A stretch of 64,000 nucleotides of DNA from Chitinophagaceae bacterium (lineage in GTDB: Bacteria > Bacteroidota > Bacteroidia > Chitinophagales > Chitinophagaceae). The stretch spans positions 62,001-126,000 of the forward strand of contig JADJKL010000011.1 of assembly GCA_016706055.1 (NCBI GenBank), read 5' to 3'. Below, one piece after another: positions 34,465 through 44,530 of the stretch. The stretch's first letter is position 1. The number at the start of each line of letters is the position of its first letter. The notes beneath the pieces are model-generated. The model had not been told where the DNA came from and made no database searches. It was given only the letters and a program-made list of their open reading frames with translations. A program made the translations under genes and the position numbers.

Positions 34465-37400
34465 TTATAATGAGTCTTTTACCGGTTTCTTCGGCTTAAT
34501 AAAAATATCTTTTATTGTTTTCTTAATTGAAGGGTCTTGTTTTTTGGGAACAGTATCTAACGGCTTATTTTGATTAGTTGTGTCTTTGCCGAAAATTTGC
34601 TCCAACAATTTATCTTTTACTTTATCAGTAATATTTTCTTTTATAGCTTGTATTGAATCTTTCACTTTAGCCTTTGCACTGTCAATCTTTGCTTGCACAA
34701 AATCTTTTGCTTGTTCTTCTAATTCTTTGATTGCATCTCCGGCTGTTTCTTGTAAATCAATTTTTAATGAAGGGTTTGAAATACTTCCGAGCATTTTAAT
34801 ATGAAGGTTGACGGTTTCTCCTAATTTAATTGGAAACCCTTTTTTTATAGCGGCATCTGCAAGATTATTGATAAGATTGTTTCCTTGCGAACCCATAACA
34901 CTTCTTGGTAGCTTCATCTGGATGGCATAATCAATAGAATTATCAAAACCATGAAATCCGCCAATCTCCATTTCTATATTATCTATTTTAAGTGTAAATG
35001 GTTTCACTAATACTTTTCCATTTGCAAATTCGATATAGTTTTTTATTTCTTGCACGCTGATTGATTTCAATCTGTCAATCTGCAAGACTGCTGCCAGTTT
35101 TTCAAGCGGTGCAAATTTTTGTAAAACTCCTTTCAATAAAAGTAGATTACCATTTCCTGAAAGGCTACTAAGCTTCGGCATCATATCGCCTTTCAAATTT
35201 CCAGTAAGTGTAAGTTGCGAATTTAATGTGCCGGATAGAAATTTTCCAATAGGCATTAAGGCTTGTATAGTATTATACGATTGGAATGCCTTTTGGATAT
35301 CCATGTTCTTTATATCATAAGTGAATCCAATATCTGGTTCACTCTTATGAATTTTAGTAGAATAAGAACCATTCAGTATTACATCGCCACCTAATACATT
35401 AGTAGTGATATTTTTCAAACTTATTTTTTCATCATCAAGCTGCATATTGCCTTTTACATTATTATAATCAACTCCATCGTATTGTACTTTGTCAGCATTT
35501 GCATTTACAGAAAAACTGACACCGGCAGGAACAAGAAACGGACTTGCTGAACTGGTGGATGCAGTGGTTATAGCCGCATCTGTATTAGCATTTGAAGAAG
35601 TTCCCATCCATTCATTCAAGTTCAATGTTCCAGTATTCAAATTCAAGTTTCCTGTTAGTGTTTGGTCATTCATTAAAAAGCCAATGAAATTATTTAAAGC
35701 TCCGCTGGCAGTAAAAGATGTACTCAGGTATTTGCCTGACATATTACTCAATGTAATATTGGAAGGATTAAATGATAACTGTGTGCCATTAATAGCAATA
35801 CCAGAAGGATAGTCAGCTGATTTATAATTGAAATTATTTAACGAAGCATTTCCGCTAAGGGTTATCTTATCATATTGTTTTTGGGTGATGGCGGTTTTAT
35901 TTCCAGCAAAACCCATATCTGTATTCAAAACGCCGCTGATGCTGGTCCCGGGTTCAAGTGTTGTAAACTGTTTTATATTATCCAATGTGAATCTTCCTTT
36001 TGCATTACCTGCGAAATTGATAGCCGACATTGGTTTGCTTAGTTGTAATGAAAAATCCAACGGATCGTTCCCTATTTCTATATGGCCAGATGAAATATTA
36101 ATAGAGGTATTATCAGCTATGCCGCCGCTATTAGTTAATGTTGCTTTGAAGTTTCCGTTCTTAATAGGTTGAGGAAAACTAGCTGCGGAATAAAACAGAT
36201 TTCGAACATCAAAGAAGCCACCGGCAGTAAAGTTGCCAGATTGATTTTGTAATGCTTGCATCGGCCCTTTTACAAATGCATCGGCCCAAACAAGCCCTGA
36301 TAGTTTTGTTCCATCATCCAACTTTATAAATTTTGATAGTTGTGATAAATCTACTTTACCTTTTGCAGCAGCATCTATTAGTTGTACTGTTACAGGTTTT
36401 GAATAGATGAAACGAAAATCAAAAGGTTCGTTATCCATTTCCAAATGGCCTTTTGGAATATTAATAACTGAGTTATCTGGTTGCCCATCGGGATTAGTTG
36501 CCTTGAGCGATAACTGAATATTTTTTACTGGTTTTGGCAGATCAGGATATTGGAATGAGCCATCCTTAACTTCTAGGTTTACATCGTAAGCAGGTAATTG
36601 TTGCGGCGTATAAGTGCCTTTTACAAATCCGTTGAATACTGCTTTTCCACTTGTTTTGATGGATGAAAAATCTTTTGTGTACATGGCAGGTATCATTGAC
36701 AGAATTGATTTGAAATCGTTGGAAGGGGATTCAAATTTTATATCCATGTTATAAGTACTGTCGTTCACCAGTTGAAAGAAACCTTTTGCATTTAATTCCA
36801 GGTCATTAAGGTTAATATCTTTTGTTTCGAATGTGTAAGTATTTGTTCTATTATCAATTTTAATATCAGTTTCAATATCTGTTTGAACTCCTGCTAGGTA
36901 AGGAATATCATCCTGTATTAATGTGGCGGACTTCGCTTTTGTTTTTGTAGAAAGTGTGAAAACATCTGCTGTAAGATCGCCGCTACCGGAATGGGTGAGA
37001 TCGGTTAACTCAGTATAGGTGTTTGCCTGTTTATCTTCGAATAACAGGTAGCCATTATTAATCTCGTATTTTTTTAATGTAAGTTGAAATGCTGATGCTG
37101 AAGTGTCGCTACCGCCAGTTGTATCGCCACTGGCCTTTGCAATATCCCAGTTGGCTTTTCCATCTGCATTCATCAATGCATGAATTCTTGGAGAATCAAA
37201 AAGAGTCCATAAAGTTTGATGTCTTTTCCTTTTAGCACATTAAATAACCCGGCGGAAGCATCTACTTTTTTGCAGCCAGTAATGTATCTGTCGAAAATTC
37301 ATTTAGGCCAATAATTGTAAGGCCTTCTATTACTATGGCGACTTTTGGGAAATGTTTAAATAAGGAAAGTTTTACATCGGAGAAATCAACTTTGGCATTG

Positions 37401-37525
37401 ATGCTTTTATTGATTTCTTTTTTTACCAGCCGTTGTATCTGCTTTTTGAATACAACCGGAATAAGGAATGCTAAAACTATTAATACAACGAGAGTTATGC
37501 ATGTAATCTTAATGAATTTTTTCAT
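34465..37525 (-). CDS. AsmA-like envelope protein (two frameshifts)
   Basis: A protein of about 1020 residues. The N-terminus (MKKFIKITCITLVVLIVLAF) is a membrane anchor followed by DVKLSLFKHFPKVAIVIEGLTI, the AsmA N-terminal signature. Long beta-rich repeats follow (GNFKATLTNSGGIADNTSINI; LPSGHIEIGNDPLDFSL type units) and the C-terminal block has RLKSISVQEIKNYIEFANGKV. The tail is lysine-rich. Breaks are T6 at 37266-37271 and A5 at 37198-37202; repairing each by one base joins AAKKVDASAGLFNVLKG and LYGLFFDSPRIHALM. AsmA-like proteins span the periplasm and are thought to move lipids to the outer membrane. Confidence 0.86.
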
Positions 37526-37637
37526 AATGTGCTGGCTTATAGAGTGTGAAGTCCTATAAAGACAAAAATAAAGCCAAAGACAAGTTAGTGAAATTCTGGA
37601 AGTAGGTTATTTTTAAAATACCCACAGAGATAGTTTA

Positions 37638-38216
37638 CTAATCATTTAATCCTTTACCAGCAAGAATTTGCTTTGTATATTTTTCAACTCTTGCCTCCCG
37701 GGTTTTGGATTGCTTGGGCTGTGAAAAATAAAAGAGATAGGCTCTTTGTCTTCCCGGCGTTAATGCTTCGAAGGCTTTTTTTAAAGCAGGTTTTTTATTT
37801 AATTGAGTTTGGAACTCTTCCGGTATTTCGTATTCAGCGGTCTTTTTCAATTTTACTTTTAAGCCGGATTTTTCTACTTCAATGGCTTCATAGATATATG
37901 CTTTGATATTTTTTCCCAGCTTCGCTATTTCCTTGGCATTGGTGAACCGCATTTGCCGGGCCGATTGCACATTTTTTGTTTGTTGGATCAGTAAACCATT
38001 CGGGTCATTTAATAAGACACCTTTAAAAAACAACAATGCACAGTATTCTTTAAACCCATGTATTAAGACAATGTTACTTTTCCCCAACGTATAACAAGGG
38101 CAACCCCACTTTAATTCTTCGGTGAGGCCGCATTCAAGAACAATCATTCTTAATCTTTCATATTCTTTCTGCCACTGTGTGTCTTTATCAAAAAACCAAT
38201 CAACTTTAGGATTCAT
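37638..38216 (-). CDS. YdeI/OmpD-associated family protein
   Basis: A 192-residue protein with an N-terminal DUF1801-like half (LEWGCPCYTLGKSNIVLIHGFKEYCALLFFKG pattern; here KWGCPCYTLGKSNI) and a C-terminal OmdA half (IPEEFQTQLNKKPALKKAFEALTPGRQRAYLFYFSQPK). It is cytoplasmic and its role is uncertain; homologues are stress-induced. Monocistronic. Confidence 0.85.
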   Translation of the reverse strand: MNPKVDWFFDKDTQWQKEYERLRMIVLECGLTEELKWGCPCYTLGKSNIVLIHGFKEYCALLFFKGVLLNDPNGLLIQQTKNVQSARQMRFTNAKEIAKLGKNIKAYIYEAIEVEKSGLKVKLKKTAEYEIPEEFQTQLNKKPALKKAFEALTPGRQRAYLFYFSQPKQSKTREARVEKYTKQILAGKGLND

Positions 38217-38548
38217 AGTATTCTTTTAAATAAAATTAAACCATTTTCGCTTGTTGCTGCTGTGAAGAAAGTTACAAAGATTTCTACATAATTTTTTCTC
38301 TTACCAAGAATCAATAGGTGAATTTTGAGACGGAGCTTTCCTAGATTCGTCATTGCGAGGCCATTGATGACTGTTAGAAACTGAAGGATTATGCCACAAA
38401 CGGGGCAGGAGAGCAACTCAGGTGAATTATGTTGATTGAGGTTTGCCTGTCCCGAACTTGTTCGGGAAGGCTTAGTCCTCTTCGTTGGAATGGCAAGAAC
38501 GAAACATTCCTTACAGAGGACGTTGCTTGGAATATAATTGAGTACCGC
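38217..38548. repeat. Gene-free stretch with dispersed-repeat fragments
   Basis: No convincing gene. It contains CGTCATTGCGAGGCC at about 38349-38363, a dispersed element also found near 40130, 41487 and 41514. A perfect palindrome CCCGAACTTGTTCGGG lies at 38451-38466. Short frames here translate to low-complexity text and read through the repeats. Confidence 0.5.
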
Positions 38549-39268
38549 TTATTTTTTAAGTAAAAGTTGCCGCAGGGAAAAAATATGCATGCTGTATGCA
38601 ATTGGTACCAGCACACCCGGCAAAAGAATAAAAGGAAATGTTGCTACCAGGCTATTGGATGGCTCATTCATAAAATAACGGAAAGATGTTGGCATGGAAA
38701 GAACTGCTACGACCAATATATTGAGTAATAGAATGATGCCTGTTATATTAAATGCTATTGCTAGTTTTGGAGAGAAATTTTTTCTCTTCAGTAAGAAATA
38801 GCCAACAGGTAATGCAAGAATGCCTGTCAATATATCAAAGTTTCTTCCTTCGAAACTCATTTGTATCGGCAATTTATTTGCAAGAAATGCAAGCCATATC
38901 AGCACTTCTACAAAAATGCGGAAGCTCTGCATAAAAACGAACCAATGTGAGGGAACGAGTTTTATTATCTTGGTTCCTGTTTTTGAAAATGTGATGAGTA
39001 GTATGAGTGGTAAGGGTATAAGAATTGCAAAAGCAGGACGGGGTGGAAGTTTACTAAAGTCAGTAAAAAATCCTTTTTGTGAAAGCACTGTCAATAATGC
39101 AACCCAACATGCAATAAAAAAGAAGGAGAAGAAAAGGAGCTTGTTTTTTCTTGGCTTATCCCAACCTGTTCTTTTTAGTACGGAATTTAAACCGGTTAAA
39201 ATAATTATCAAACAAATTAAGGCAAGTAGAATCCAGAGAAAACCCGGCGAAGAAAATGGCTGTTTCAT
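38549..39268 (-). CDS. Multipass membrane protein, hypothetical
   Basis: A 239-residue protein with about seven hydrophobic helices and little else (MKQPFSSPGFLWILLALICL at the start; SFRYFMNEPSNSLVATFPFILLPGVLVP near the end). I do not recognise a motif. It lies 106 bp downstream of a Crp/Fnr regulator gene in the same direction, so the regulator may control it. The C-terminus KK end is followed by repeat DNA. Confidence 0.72.
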   Translation of the reverse strand: MKQPFSSPGFLWILLALICLIIILTGLNSVLKRTGWDKPRKNKLLFFSFFFIACWVALLTVLSQKGFFTDFSKLPPRPAFAILIPLPLILLITFSKTGTKIIKLVPSHWFVFMQSFRIFVEVLIWLAFLANKLPIQMSFEGRNFDILTGILALPVGYFLLKRKNFSPKLAIAFNITGIILLLNILVVAVLSMPTSFRYFMNEPSNSLVATFPFILLPGVLVPIAYSMHIFSLRQLLLKK

Positions 39269-39374
39269 TTTGTTTTATTTAGCAATGAATGATTCCACAA
39301 AGAACGATGATGAAAACAGCTTTCTGATTAGCAAATGACAAGTTCGTACTTGCCAAATGGCAAGAAGTGAGGAG

Positions 39375-39956
39375 TTATTTTTTCTGGTATTCTTTTCTGA
39401 TACGGCTCAATGAAGTATCTGTTATGCCGAGATAGGAGGCAATATGTTTTAATGCAGTATGTTGAAAAATTTCAGGATTTGTTTTCAGTAATGTCTGATA
39501 TCGCTGCTCTGCGGTTTCTGTTATCACCGATAGCATTCTCATTTTTAAGGAAGCAAAGCCTTTAACCAGCATGGCACGACCAAAATCCCGAAACTCCGGT
39601 AAGGAGTGAAACAAATTATTCAATTGCTCATAATTTATGTACCATCCATCGCAATCTTCAGTTGCCTGGAAATTTTCTTTTGCTTTACTGCGGTTGAAGA
39701 ATGATGAAACTTCAAAAACGACTTGATTGGAGGAATAAAAATTTGTGGTAATCTCATTCCCATTTATATCATGGGCAAAGGCCCTGATAAACCCGTTTTC
39801 AAGGAAAAAATATTCGTCTGAAATCCGACCTTCTTTCAGCAGGAAGTTGTTTTTACTTATTTCTTTTGGTACAAAAGCATTGGCAATTTCAGTTGCTGTT
39901 GCAAGTGAAACAAGATTTGTACTATGAAAAAACTGTATTAGTTTTTGATTGTTCAT
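39375..39956 (-). CDS. Crp/Fnr-family transcriptional regulator
   Basis: A 193-residue protein with an N-terminal cyclic-nucleotide-binding beta-roll (FLLKEGRISDEYFFLENGFIRAF, FYSSNQVVFEVSSFF) and a C-terminal helix-turn-helix (HIASYLGITDTSLSRIRKEYQKK). The phosphate-binding RxS motif of true CRP is absent and there are no Fnr cysteines, so the ligand is unknown. This is the Crp/Fnr type common in Bacteroidota, where the targets are usually neighbouring membrane or hydrolase genes. Confidence 0.9.
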   Translation of the reverse strand: MNNQKLIQFFHSTNLVSLATATEIANAFVPKEISKNNFLLKEGRISDEYFFLENGFIRAFAHDINGNEITTNFYSSNQVVFEVSSFFNRSKAKENFQATEDCDGWYINYEQLNNLFHSLPEFRDFGRAMLVKGFASLKMRMLSVITETAEQRYQTLLKTNPEIFQHTALKHIASYLGITDTSLSRIRKEYQKK

Positions 39957-40128
39957 TTGTTCAAATTGATAAAACTGGTGAGAAATAGTTTCGGGTTGCT
40001 ATTTACATAGTAAGTTACTGAATTTCAATTGAGACAATGATGGATGGGGAAATATGTTTTGTAAGTCCTTCTTTTAATGAGATTGCTTCGGCGAATTGGC
40101 GATAGTTTGTTATTGTAGAGGTTTACTT

Positions 40129-40145
40129 GCCTCGCAATGACGAAT
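40129..40145. repeat. Dispersed element, GCCTCGCAATGACGAAT
   Basis: This 17-mer is the inverse complement of the GTCATTGCGAGGC unit seen at about 38349 and 41514-41530. It lies 20 bp before the esterase stop. Confidence 0.55.
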
Positions 40146-40165
40146 CTTAACTATGTTACGATTCT

Positions 40166-41398
40166 TTACTTCATCAGATCATCCAACTTCTTCCTTGTTT
40201 CAGGTGTTTCTTTTATTGATAAAGCTTTTTTAAAATTCTCAATGGCTTTTTCTTTATCGGTGATCGCTAAAAAATAATCTCCATAGGAATCCCACACATT
40301 CTGACTTGCGGGATAATTTTCTACATTCATTTTAAATAACTGGGCGGCTTTATTCATTTGTTGCATCCCCATGAACTGATAACCCATCGAGTTTACCTGG
40401 TCTTCCGGTGGCGATACTTTATAACCAAATATTGGTGAGACTTCTTCAGCATAATGTTTTTCCATTGCTGCTGCTACGTTTACCATCGGATTGAAAAAAA
40501 ACTCCATTGGTAAATTGAACCGATACTTTTCAAATATAAATCGCAGTGCATTATACTCTGCAATTAACGGTAACGAACCATGATCATCGTTCTCATAATA
40601 TTTACTGGCATATTTCAATCCCTTTGGTGGATTATTTTTAATATAAGTATCCATATCCAATATAGACCGGATATGCCGGGTGGCGAGAGAAGTATCTGTT
40701 TGTACTTTTTTAATATCCATCCCTTCATCCATTGTATTGGCTATACCCAGGTATAGTGTGGTACCGGAGAAGTTCTTTGTTGCAAGTTCTTTTTTTACAG
40801 TTTTGAGAAAATTGGTTTTATCCCACCACATACTTGGGTCAAGGCATATATATGCATTAAATAATCCTGTATGGTTGACTAAGGCATCCATAACTGTTAG
40901 GCCACCAAAGGAATGCCCGATAAGCATTTTATAAGGTGCAGTAGGATACGTTGAATCAATATAAGGCATCAGTTCTTTTTCAATAAAAGAGATGAATTGC
41001 GGGCCGCCTCCGGATGGTTTTGCAAAGGCACTATCCATAAAGGGGGGATCGGCATCTATATGTGTTGGTGTAAGATCTCTGGTGCGGTTGGTATTAGGAA
41101 TACCTACTACAATCATCTCCGGGCAAATGGTATTGCCGTTTACCTGGCTCAGTTGCTGAATCATGCCGACTACTGAATAAAAATGAGCATCGCCATCTAA
41201 TAAATAAACTACAGGATACCGTTTTGGAAAGTCGCCGGGTTGACCTCCATTGGGAAGATATACCCAGACCTTTCGGTTTTCATTCAGGATGGTTGACTGA
41301 ACACTATCAATGGTTCCGATGGTGATGGCGCCATCTTTTTGTGCTAACGAAGTGATGGAGATCATTACAGAAAAAACTAGAAGTAGATTCTTTTTCAT
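40166..41398 (-). CDS. Secreted alpha/beta-hydrolase (esterase D-like)
   Basis: About 410 residues from the ATG at 41398, with signal peptide MKKNLLLVFSVMISITSLAQ. The esterase domain shows VYLPNGG, VVYLLDGDAHF, the nucleophile elbow IGHSFGGLT and a late DDHGS with the likely catalytic His. A C-terminal part with TPR-like helices (AIENFKKALSIKETPE) follows. Such proteins act as siderophore or acyl esterases in the periplasm. The upstream extension to 41512 (beginning MNEVRHCEARK) is translation of a repeat and is rejected. Confidence 0.85.
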   Translation of the reverse strand: MKKNLLLVFSVMISITSLAQKDGAITIGTIDSVQSTILNENRKVWVYLPNGGQPGDFPKRYPVVYLLDGDAHFYSVVGMIQQLSQVNGNTICPEMIVVGIPNTNRTRDLTPTHIDADPPFMDSAFAKPSGGGPQFISFIEKELMPYIDSTYPTAPYKMLIGHSFGGLTVMDALVNHTGLFNAYICLDPSMWWDKTNFLKTVKKELATKNFSGTTLYLGIANTMDEGMDIKKVQTDTSLATRHIRSILDMDTYIKNNPPKGLKYASKYYENDDHGSLPLIAEYNALRFIFEKYRFNLPMEFFFNPMVNVAAAMEKHYAEEVSPIFGYKVSPPEDQVNSMGYQFMGMQQMNKAAQLFKMNVENYPASQNVWDSYGDYFLAITDKEKAIENFKKALSIKETPETRKKLDDLMK

Positions 41399-42118
41399 TT
41401 CGTAAGAATTTATACATGAATAAATGCACTCAAGGAGACTGATTGATGATTCGAATCTTTGAAAGGTAAGGGTTTTTAGTTTTCTTGCCTCACAATGACG
41501 AACCTCATTCATAGTTCGTCATTGCGAGGCCGATGATGAAGGTACTATGTGAGTAGGATGCTGAACGGCCGAAGCAATCTATCAGGAAGTACAGCCTTTT
41601 TGTATTTGTCATACCGACGAAGGAGGTATCTCAGAGATTTACACTCTTCGATAGGTTTCTTTGTTTGAGATTCCTTTTTCTTTGAAAACTCAAGAGTATT
41701 CTTTATTTACTTTTTGGCATTGCCCCAAAAAGTAACAAAAAGGTCTAGGCAAACACGAAGGCTCCGCCCGTTTTGCCGGGCCAACGCACAGGGACTCCGA
41801 AAGATTTATATTTTACTATTGGTTGGTAAAGGGATAGTGCAAGACTCCGCTGCATGTTATGGTAAGACCATGCAAGTGCTGCTTTTTCGACAGGTGATGT
41901 GATGCTGTGTTGTGGCGTTTGTTGTGCCGAAAAAGAGGCACTGGGAGATTCTGTTTTTTTTATTTGCGTAAGGGCAGTGGTTGAAGAAACGATGCAACGG
42001 TTTGCATTTGTCATGCCGAGGTACGAGGCATCTCAGAGAATTATAAGTTTGAGATTCTTCCTACGTCGAAATGATAAAAAAGCAACATCCCTTGCGGAAG
42101 ATACTACTGTGAATAAAA
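41399..42118. repeat. Repeat hub between esterase and lipoprotein genes
   Basis: 720 bp without a gene I accept. A hairpin at 41487-41530 pairs GCCTCACAATGACGAAC with GTTCGTCATTGCGAGGC (one mismatch). GTCATACCGACGAAGGAGG at about 41609 and GTCATGCCGAGGTACGAGG at about 42012 are two copies of another element, each followed by ATCTCAGAGA. The second pairs imperfectly with TTCTTCCTACGTCGAAATGA downstream. Between them is a GC-richer block (about 41714-42000) with frames on both strands that look like repeat translations. Confidence 0.65.
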
Positions 42119-43249
42119 TTAAAAAGATTCCATAGCATAAAGCCGAAATCGATTGTCAACTTTTACGAAAATGAAGGAATGCTTATTCTTAAAAATATCA
42201 ATTGAATAAAGTACTAATTTTTCTTTTTCTCCAAGAGAGAAAGATGTTGGCTTTCGCTCAGGATATTTTGTTGCGAAAATTTTGAATTTGTTTTGTTGTA
42301 TTATATCCCACAAACCTCCTTTTTTAAAATTGATATTTGCAGAGTCTATAAACATATTAATGCTTTCAAAATTGTTTTCATAATAGTTTTGTGGCATTCC
42401 TTCACATACTGAACAAATAATGCTGTCAAATGACATTTTTTTTATTCCGGAAGAATCATTTGTTTTTATTGCCGTTAATAAAGAAAACAATGTTTTAATT
42501 AATTGTAAAGAGTCGGTTTTTGATAATTTGATCGGTTCAATATTTTCCAATTCTATTTCATTCTTCGAAATTATTGGATCTGTTTTACCATAATAACCTC
42601 GACCTTTTAGGACTCCATCTTTTTTTAATTGAAATAGCTCGGGGACATAGTTACCCCAAACTGCGATTGCTTTTTTATTTATTTTATCTATTTTATAGAA
42701 AGGTTCTGGATAACGACTTTGAGTTGTTGTTCTTGTCATTCCTTCAATACTGTAAGAAACTTCTTCAGCAAATTCTATTTTTTCGGGTTTAACATTTGTT
42801 TCATCACTGTACTCCTGATACTGATAACTACTTGCCCATCTTCCATCCTTTGTCAAGTATAAAGGAAAATACTGGTATCTCACATGGTAAATGGTGTCAT
42901 CATTCTTATACTTATTTAAAAAAAGTAAAGCTTGCTTATTGTTCCCAAATGCTGGAAAACCATAATGGTCAAATGCTGTAAATGTTATGTTCTGTTTCTC
43001 ATAATCGCCACATATTTTTTGCAATATCTTATAATTAGCAATATATTTTGAATATGGAAGCGAAAGACCTTCAACTGGGTTTTCGACTTCAGTAATATCA
43101 ATTTTCTCTCCGACAATAACAATTAGTTTCCCTTCCGCATCTGGATTTTCCATACAACTAGTCGGGCTTTCGGAATGGCTATTGCAGGTGATGAACAGAG
43201 AGGTTAGAATAAGTATTAAGCAAAAAGTAAATAGATATTTCACATACAT
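42119..43249 (-). CDS. Lipoprotein, hypothetical
   Basis: A 376-residue protein with a lipoprotein signal (lipobox LFITC, Cys 22) followed by a polar linker. The mature part contains a short cysteine-rich CSVCEG stretch and VDNRFRLYAMESF at the C-terminus. I do not recognise the family. It sits between the truncated 3' end of preA and the repeat hub, so it may have arrived with the rearrangement that cut preA. Confidence 0.72.
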   Translation of the reverse strand: MYVKYLFTFCLILILTSLFITCNSHSESPTSCMENPDAEGKLIVIVGEKIDITEVENPVEGLSLPYSKYIANYKILQKICGDYEKQNITFTAFDHYGFPAFGNNKQALLFLNKYKNDDTIYHVRYQYFPLYLTKDGRWASSYQYQEYSDETNVKPEKIEFAEEVSYSIEGMTRTTTQSRYPEPFYKIDKINKKAIAVWGNYVPELFQLKKDGVLKGRGYYGKTDPIISKNEIELENIEPIKLSKTDSLQLIKTLFSLLTAIKTNDSSGIKKMSFDSIICSVCEGMPQNYYENNFESINMFIDSANINFKKGGLWDIIQQNKFKIFATKYPERKPTSFSLGEKEKLVLYSIDIFKNKHSFIFVKVDNRFRLYAMESF

Positions 43250-43278
43250 AAAATTTTAAATTAGATTGCTTTTCATAT

Positions 43279-44409
43279 TTATTCCATAAAATGCTGCCAT
43301 GAAAACGGGACGTACAAGTGGATGTTGATGGATTGATGCGATGTGTCCTCGCAGGCAATATAGCAAAGACCGCAGTGTATACATTTGTCCTGGTTTATTT
43401 TGGCAATGTGATGGTAGTTGATGTCGAGGTCTTCCCAATGTGTGATAGTGTCGACGGATTTGCCAATGAAATCATCAAGGGTGTTGAATCCTTTTTCATC
43501 CATCCAGTTGTTGAGGCCATCGCATAGATCATCAATGATGCGGAAGCCGTACTTCATAGCGGCGGTGCATACCTGCACATTGCTGGCGCCGAGGAGCATA
43601 AACTCTACGGCATCTTTCCAGGTGCTTACGCCACCGATACCGGAGACGGGAACTGTTTTGGTTAACTCATCCTGCGCAATGGTGGTTAGGAATTTTAATG
43701 CAATGGGTTTTACGGCCGGGCCGCAATAACCACCAAAAACAGATTTGCCCGCCACATAAGGATTGGGAACCAGTGTATCCAGGTCAACACCGGTTACGGA
43801 TTGAATGGTATTGATTAATGACAAGGCATTGGTGCCTGCTTTTACCACCGAACGGCCGGTTGGCACTACGGAATGTACATTGGGAGTAAGTTTGGTGATG
43901 ACGGGAATGTTGGCGGCTTCCATTACCCATTCTACTACCATGCAGGCAATGTCAGGGTCTTGCCCCACGGCGGCACCCATTCCTCTTTCCGTCATGCCAT
44001 GCGGGCAACCGAAATTTAATTCGAGGCCATGTGCGCCGGTGTCTTCTACTTTTTTTATTAACTCATGCCAGCTTTTTTTATCGTTGTCGGCCATTAAGGA
44101 AACAACTAGGGCCCGGTCGGGAAATAATTTGATGCACTCCGCAATTTCTTTGAGGTTGATATCGAGCGGACGATCACTTATCAATTCGATATTATTAAAG
44201 CCCATCATTCTGCCGCCATTAAAATCTACTGCGGAATACCGTGAGGAAACATTTTTTACCTGGCTGCCCAGCGTTTTCCAAACCACACCGCCCCAGCCGG
44301 CTTCGAATGCTCTGAGGACATTGTATTTTTTATCCGTTGGTGGCGCAGAGGCAAGCCAATAGGGGTTGGGGGATTTTATGCCGAGGAAGTTGCTTCTTAT
44401 GTCAGCCAT
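43279..44409 (-). CDS. preA: Dihydropyrimidine dehydrogenase subunit PreA, truncated C-terminus
   Basis: A 376-residue flavoprotein with the FMN-barrel pattern (NPYWLASAPPTD, GLELNFGCPHGMTERGMG with the catalytic Cys 135, VSGIGGVSTWKDAVEFMLLGA). It reduces uracil and thymine to the 5,6-dihydro forms with electrons from PreT. The first 4Fe-4S motif is present (Cys 343, 346, 349, 353). After SHQSIN the sequence becomes INIHLYVPFSWQHFME and stops. The expected second cluster (about 40 more residues) is not present in any phase nearby. The gene therefore looks genuinely cut, unlike the homopolymer cases. Confidence 0.88.
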   Translation of the reverse strand: MADIRSNFLGIKSPNPYWLASAPPTDKKYNVLRAFEAGWGGVVWKTLGSQVKNVSSRYSAVDFNGGRMMGFNNIELISDRPLDINLKEIAECIKLFPDRALVVSLMADNDKKSWHELIKKVEDTGAHGLELNFGCPHGMTERGMGAAVGQDPDIACMVVEWVMEAANIPVITKLTPNVHSVVPTGRSVVKAGTNALSLINTIQSVTGVDLDTLVPNPYVAGKSVFGGYCGPAVKPIALKFLTTIAQDELTKTVPVSGIGGVSTWKDAVEFMLLGASNVQVCTAAMKYGFRIIDDLCDGLNNWMDEKGFNTLDDFIGKSVDTITHWEDLDINYHHIAKINQDKCIHCGLCYIACEDTSHQSINIHLYVPFSWQHFME

Positions 44410-44441
44410 GTCTTTTTATTTTTTGGGTTCGAGTTTTTAGC

Positions 44442-44530
44442 AGTTTAGAGTTTAGAATTATGAGTTAAGAGTAAGGCGTGAATGATTGGAGGTTACAACT
44501 CTTAACTCTAAACTTTTAATTCTTAACTCC
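44442..44530. repeat. Inverted heptamer array (AGTTWAG units)
   Basis: Left arm units AGTTTAG, AGTTTAG, AATTATG, AGTTAAG, AGTAAGG (44442-44476). Right arm units AACTCTT, AACTCTA, AACTTTT, AATTCTT, AACTCC (44497-44530). The arms are complementary, so the whole can fold. The preT stop codon (44516-44518) lies inside the right arm, and the last residues GVKN of PreT are encoded by it. It resembles an ORF-less version of the element at 46824-47268. Confidence 0.65.

Noticed and set aside
41399..41512. N-terminal extension of the esterase beginning MNEVRHCEARK
   Set aside because: It is translation of the GTCATTGCGAGGC repeat; the ATG at 41398 begins a normal signal peptide.
41745..42014. Minus-strand 89-codon frame and the opposing plus-strand frame at 41714
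   Set aside because: Both translate dispersed-repeat DNA, contain no conserved domain, and lie on opposite strands of the same block. I treat them as repeat sequence.
43805..44362. Plus-strand frame of 185 codons opposite preA
   Set aside because: Antisense to a conserved flavoenzyme; the composition is that of a complementary-strand shadow.
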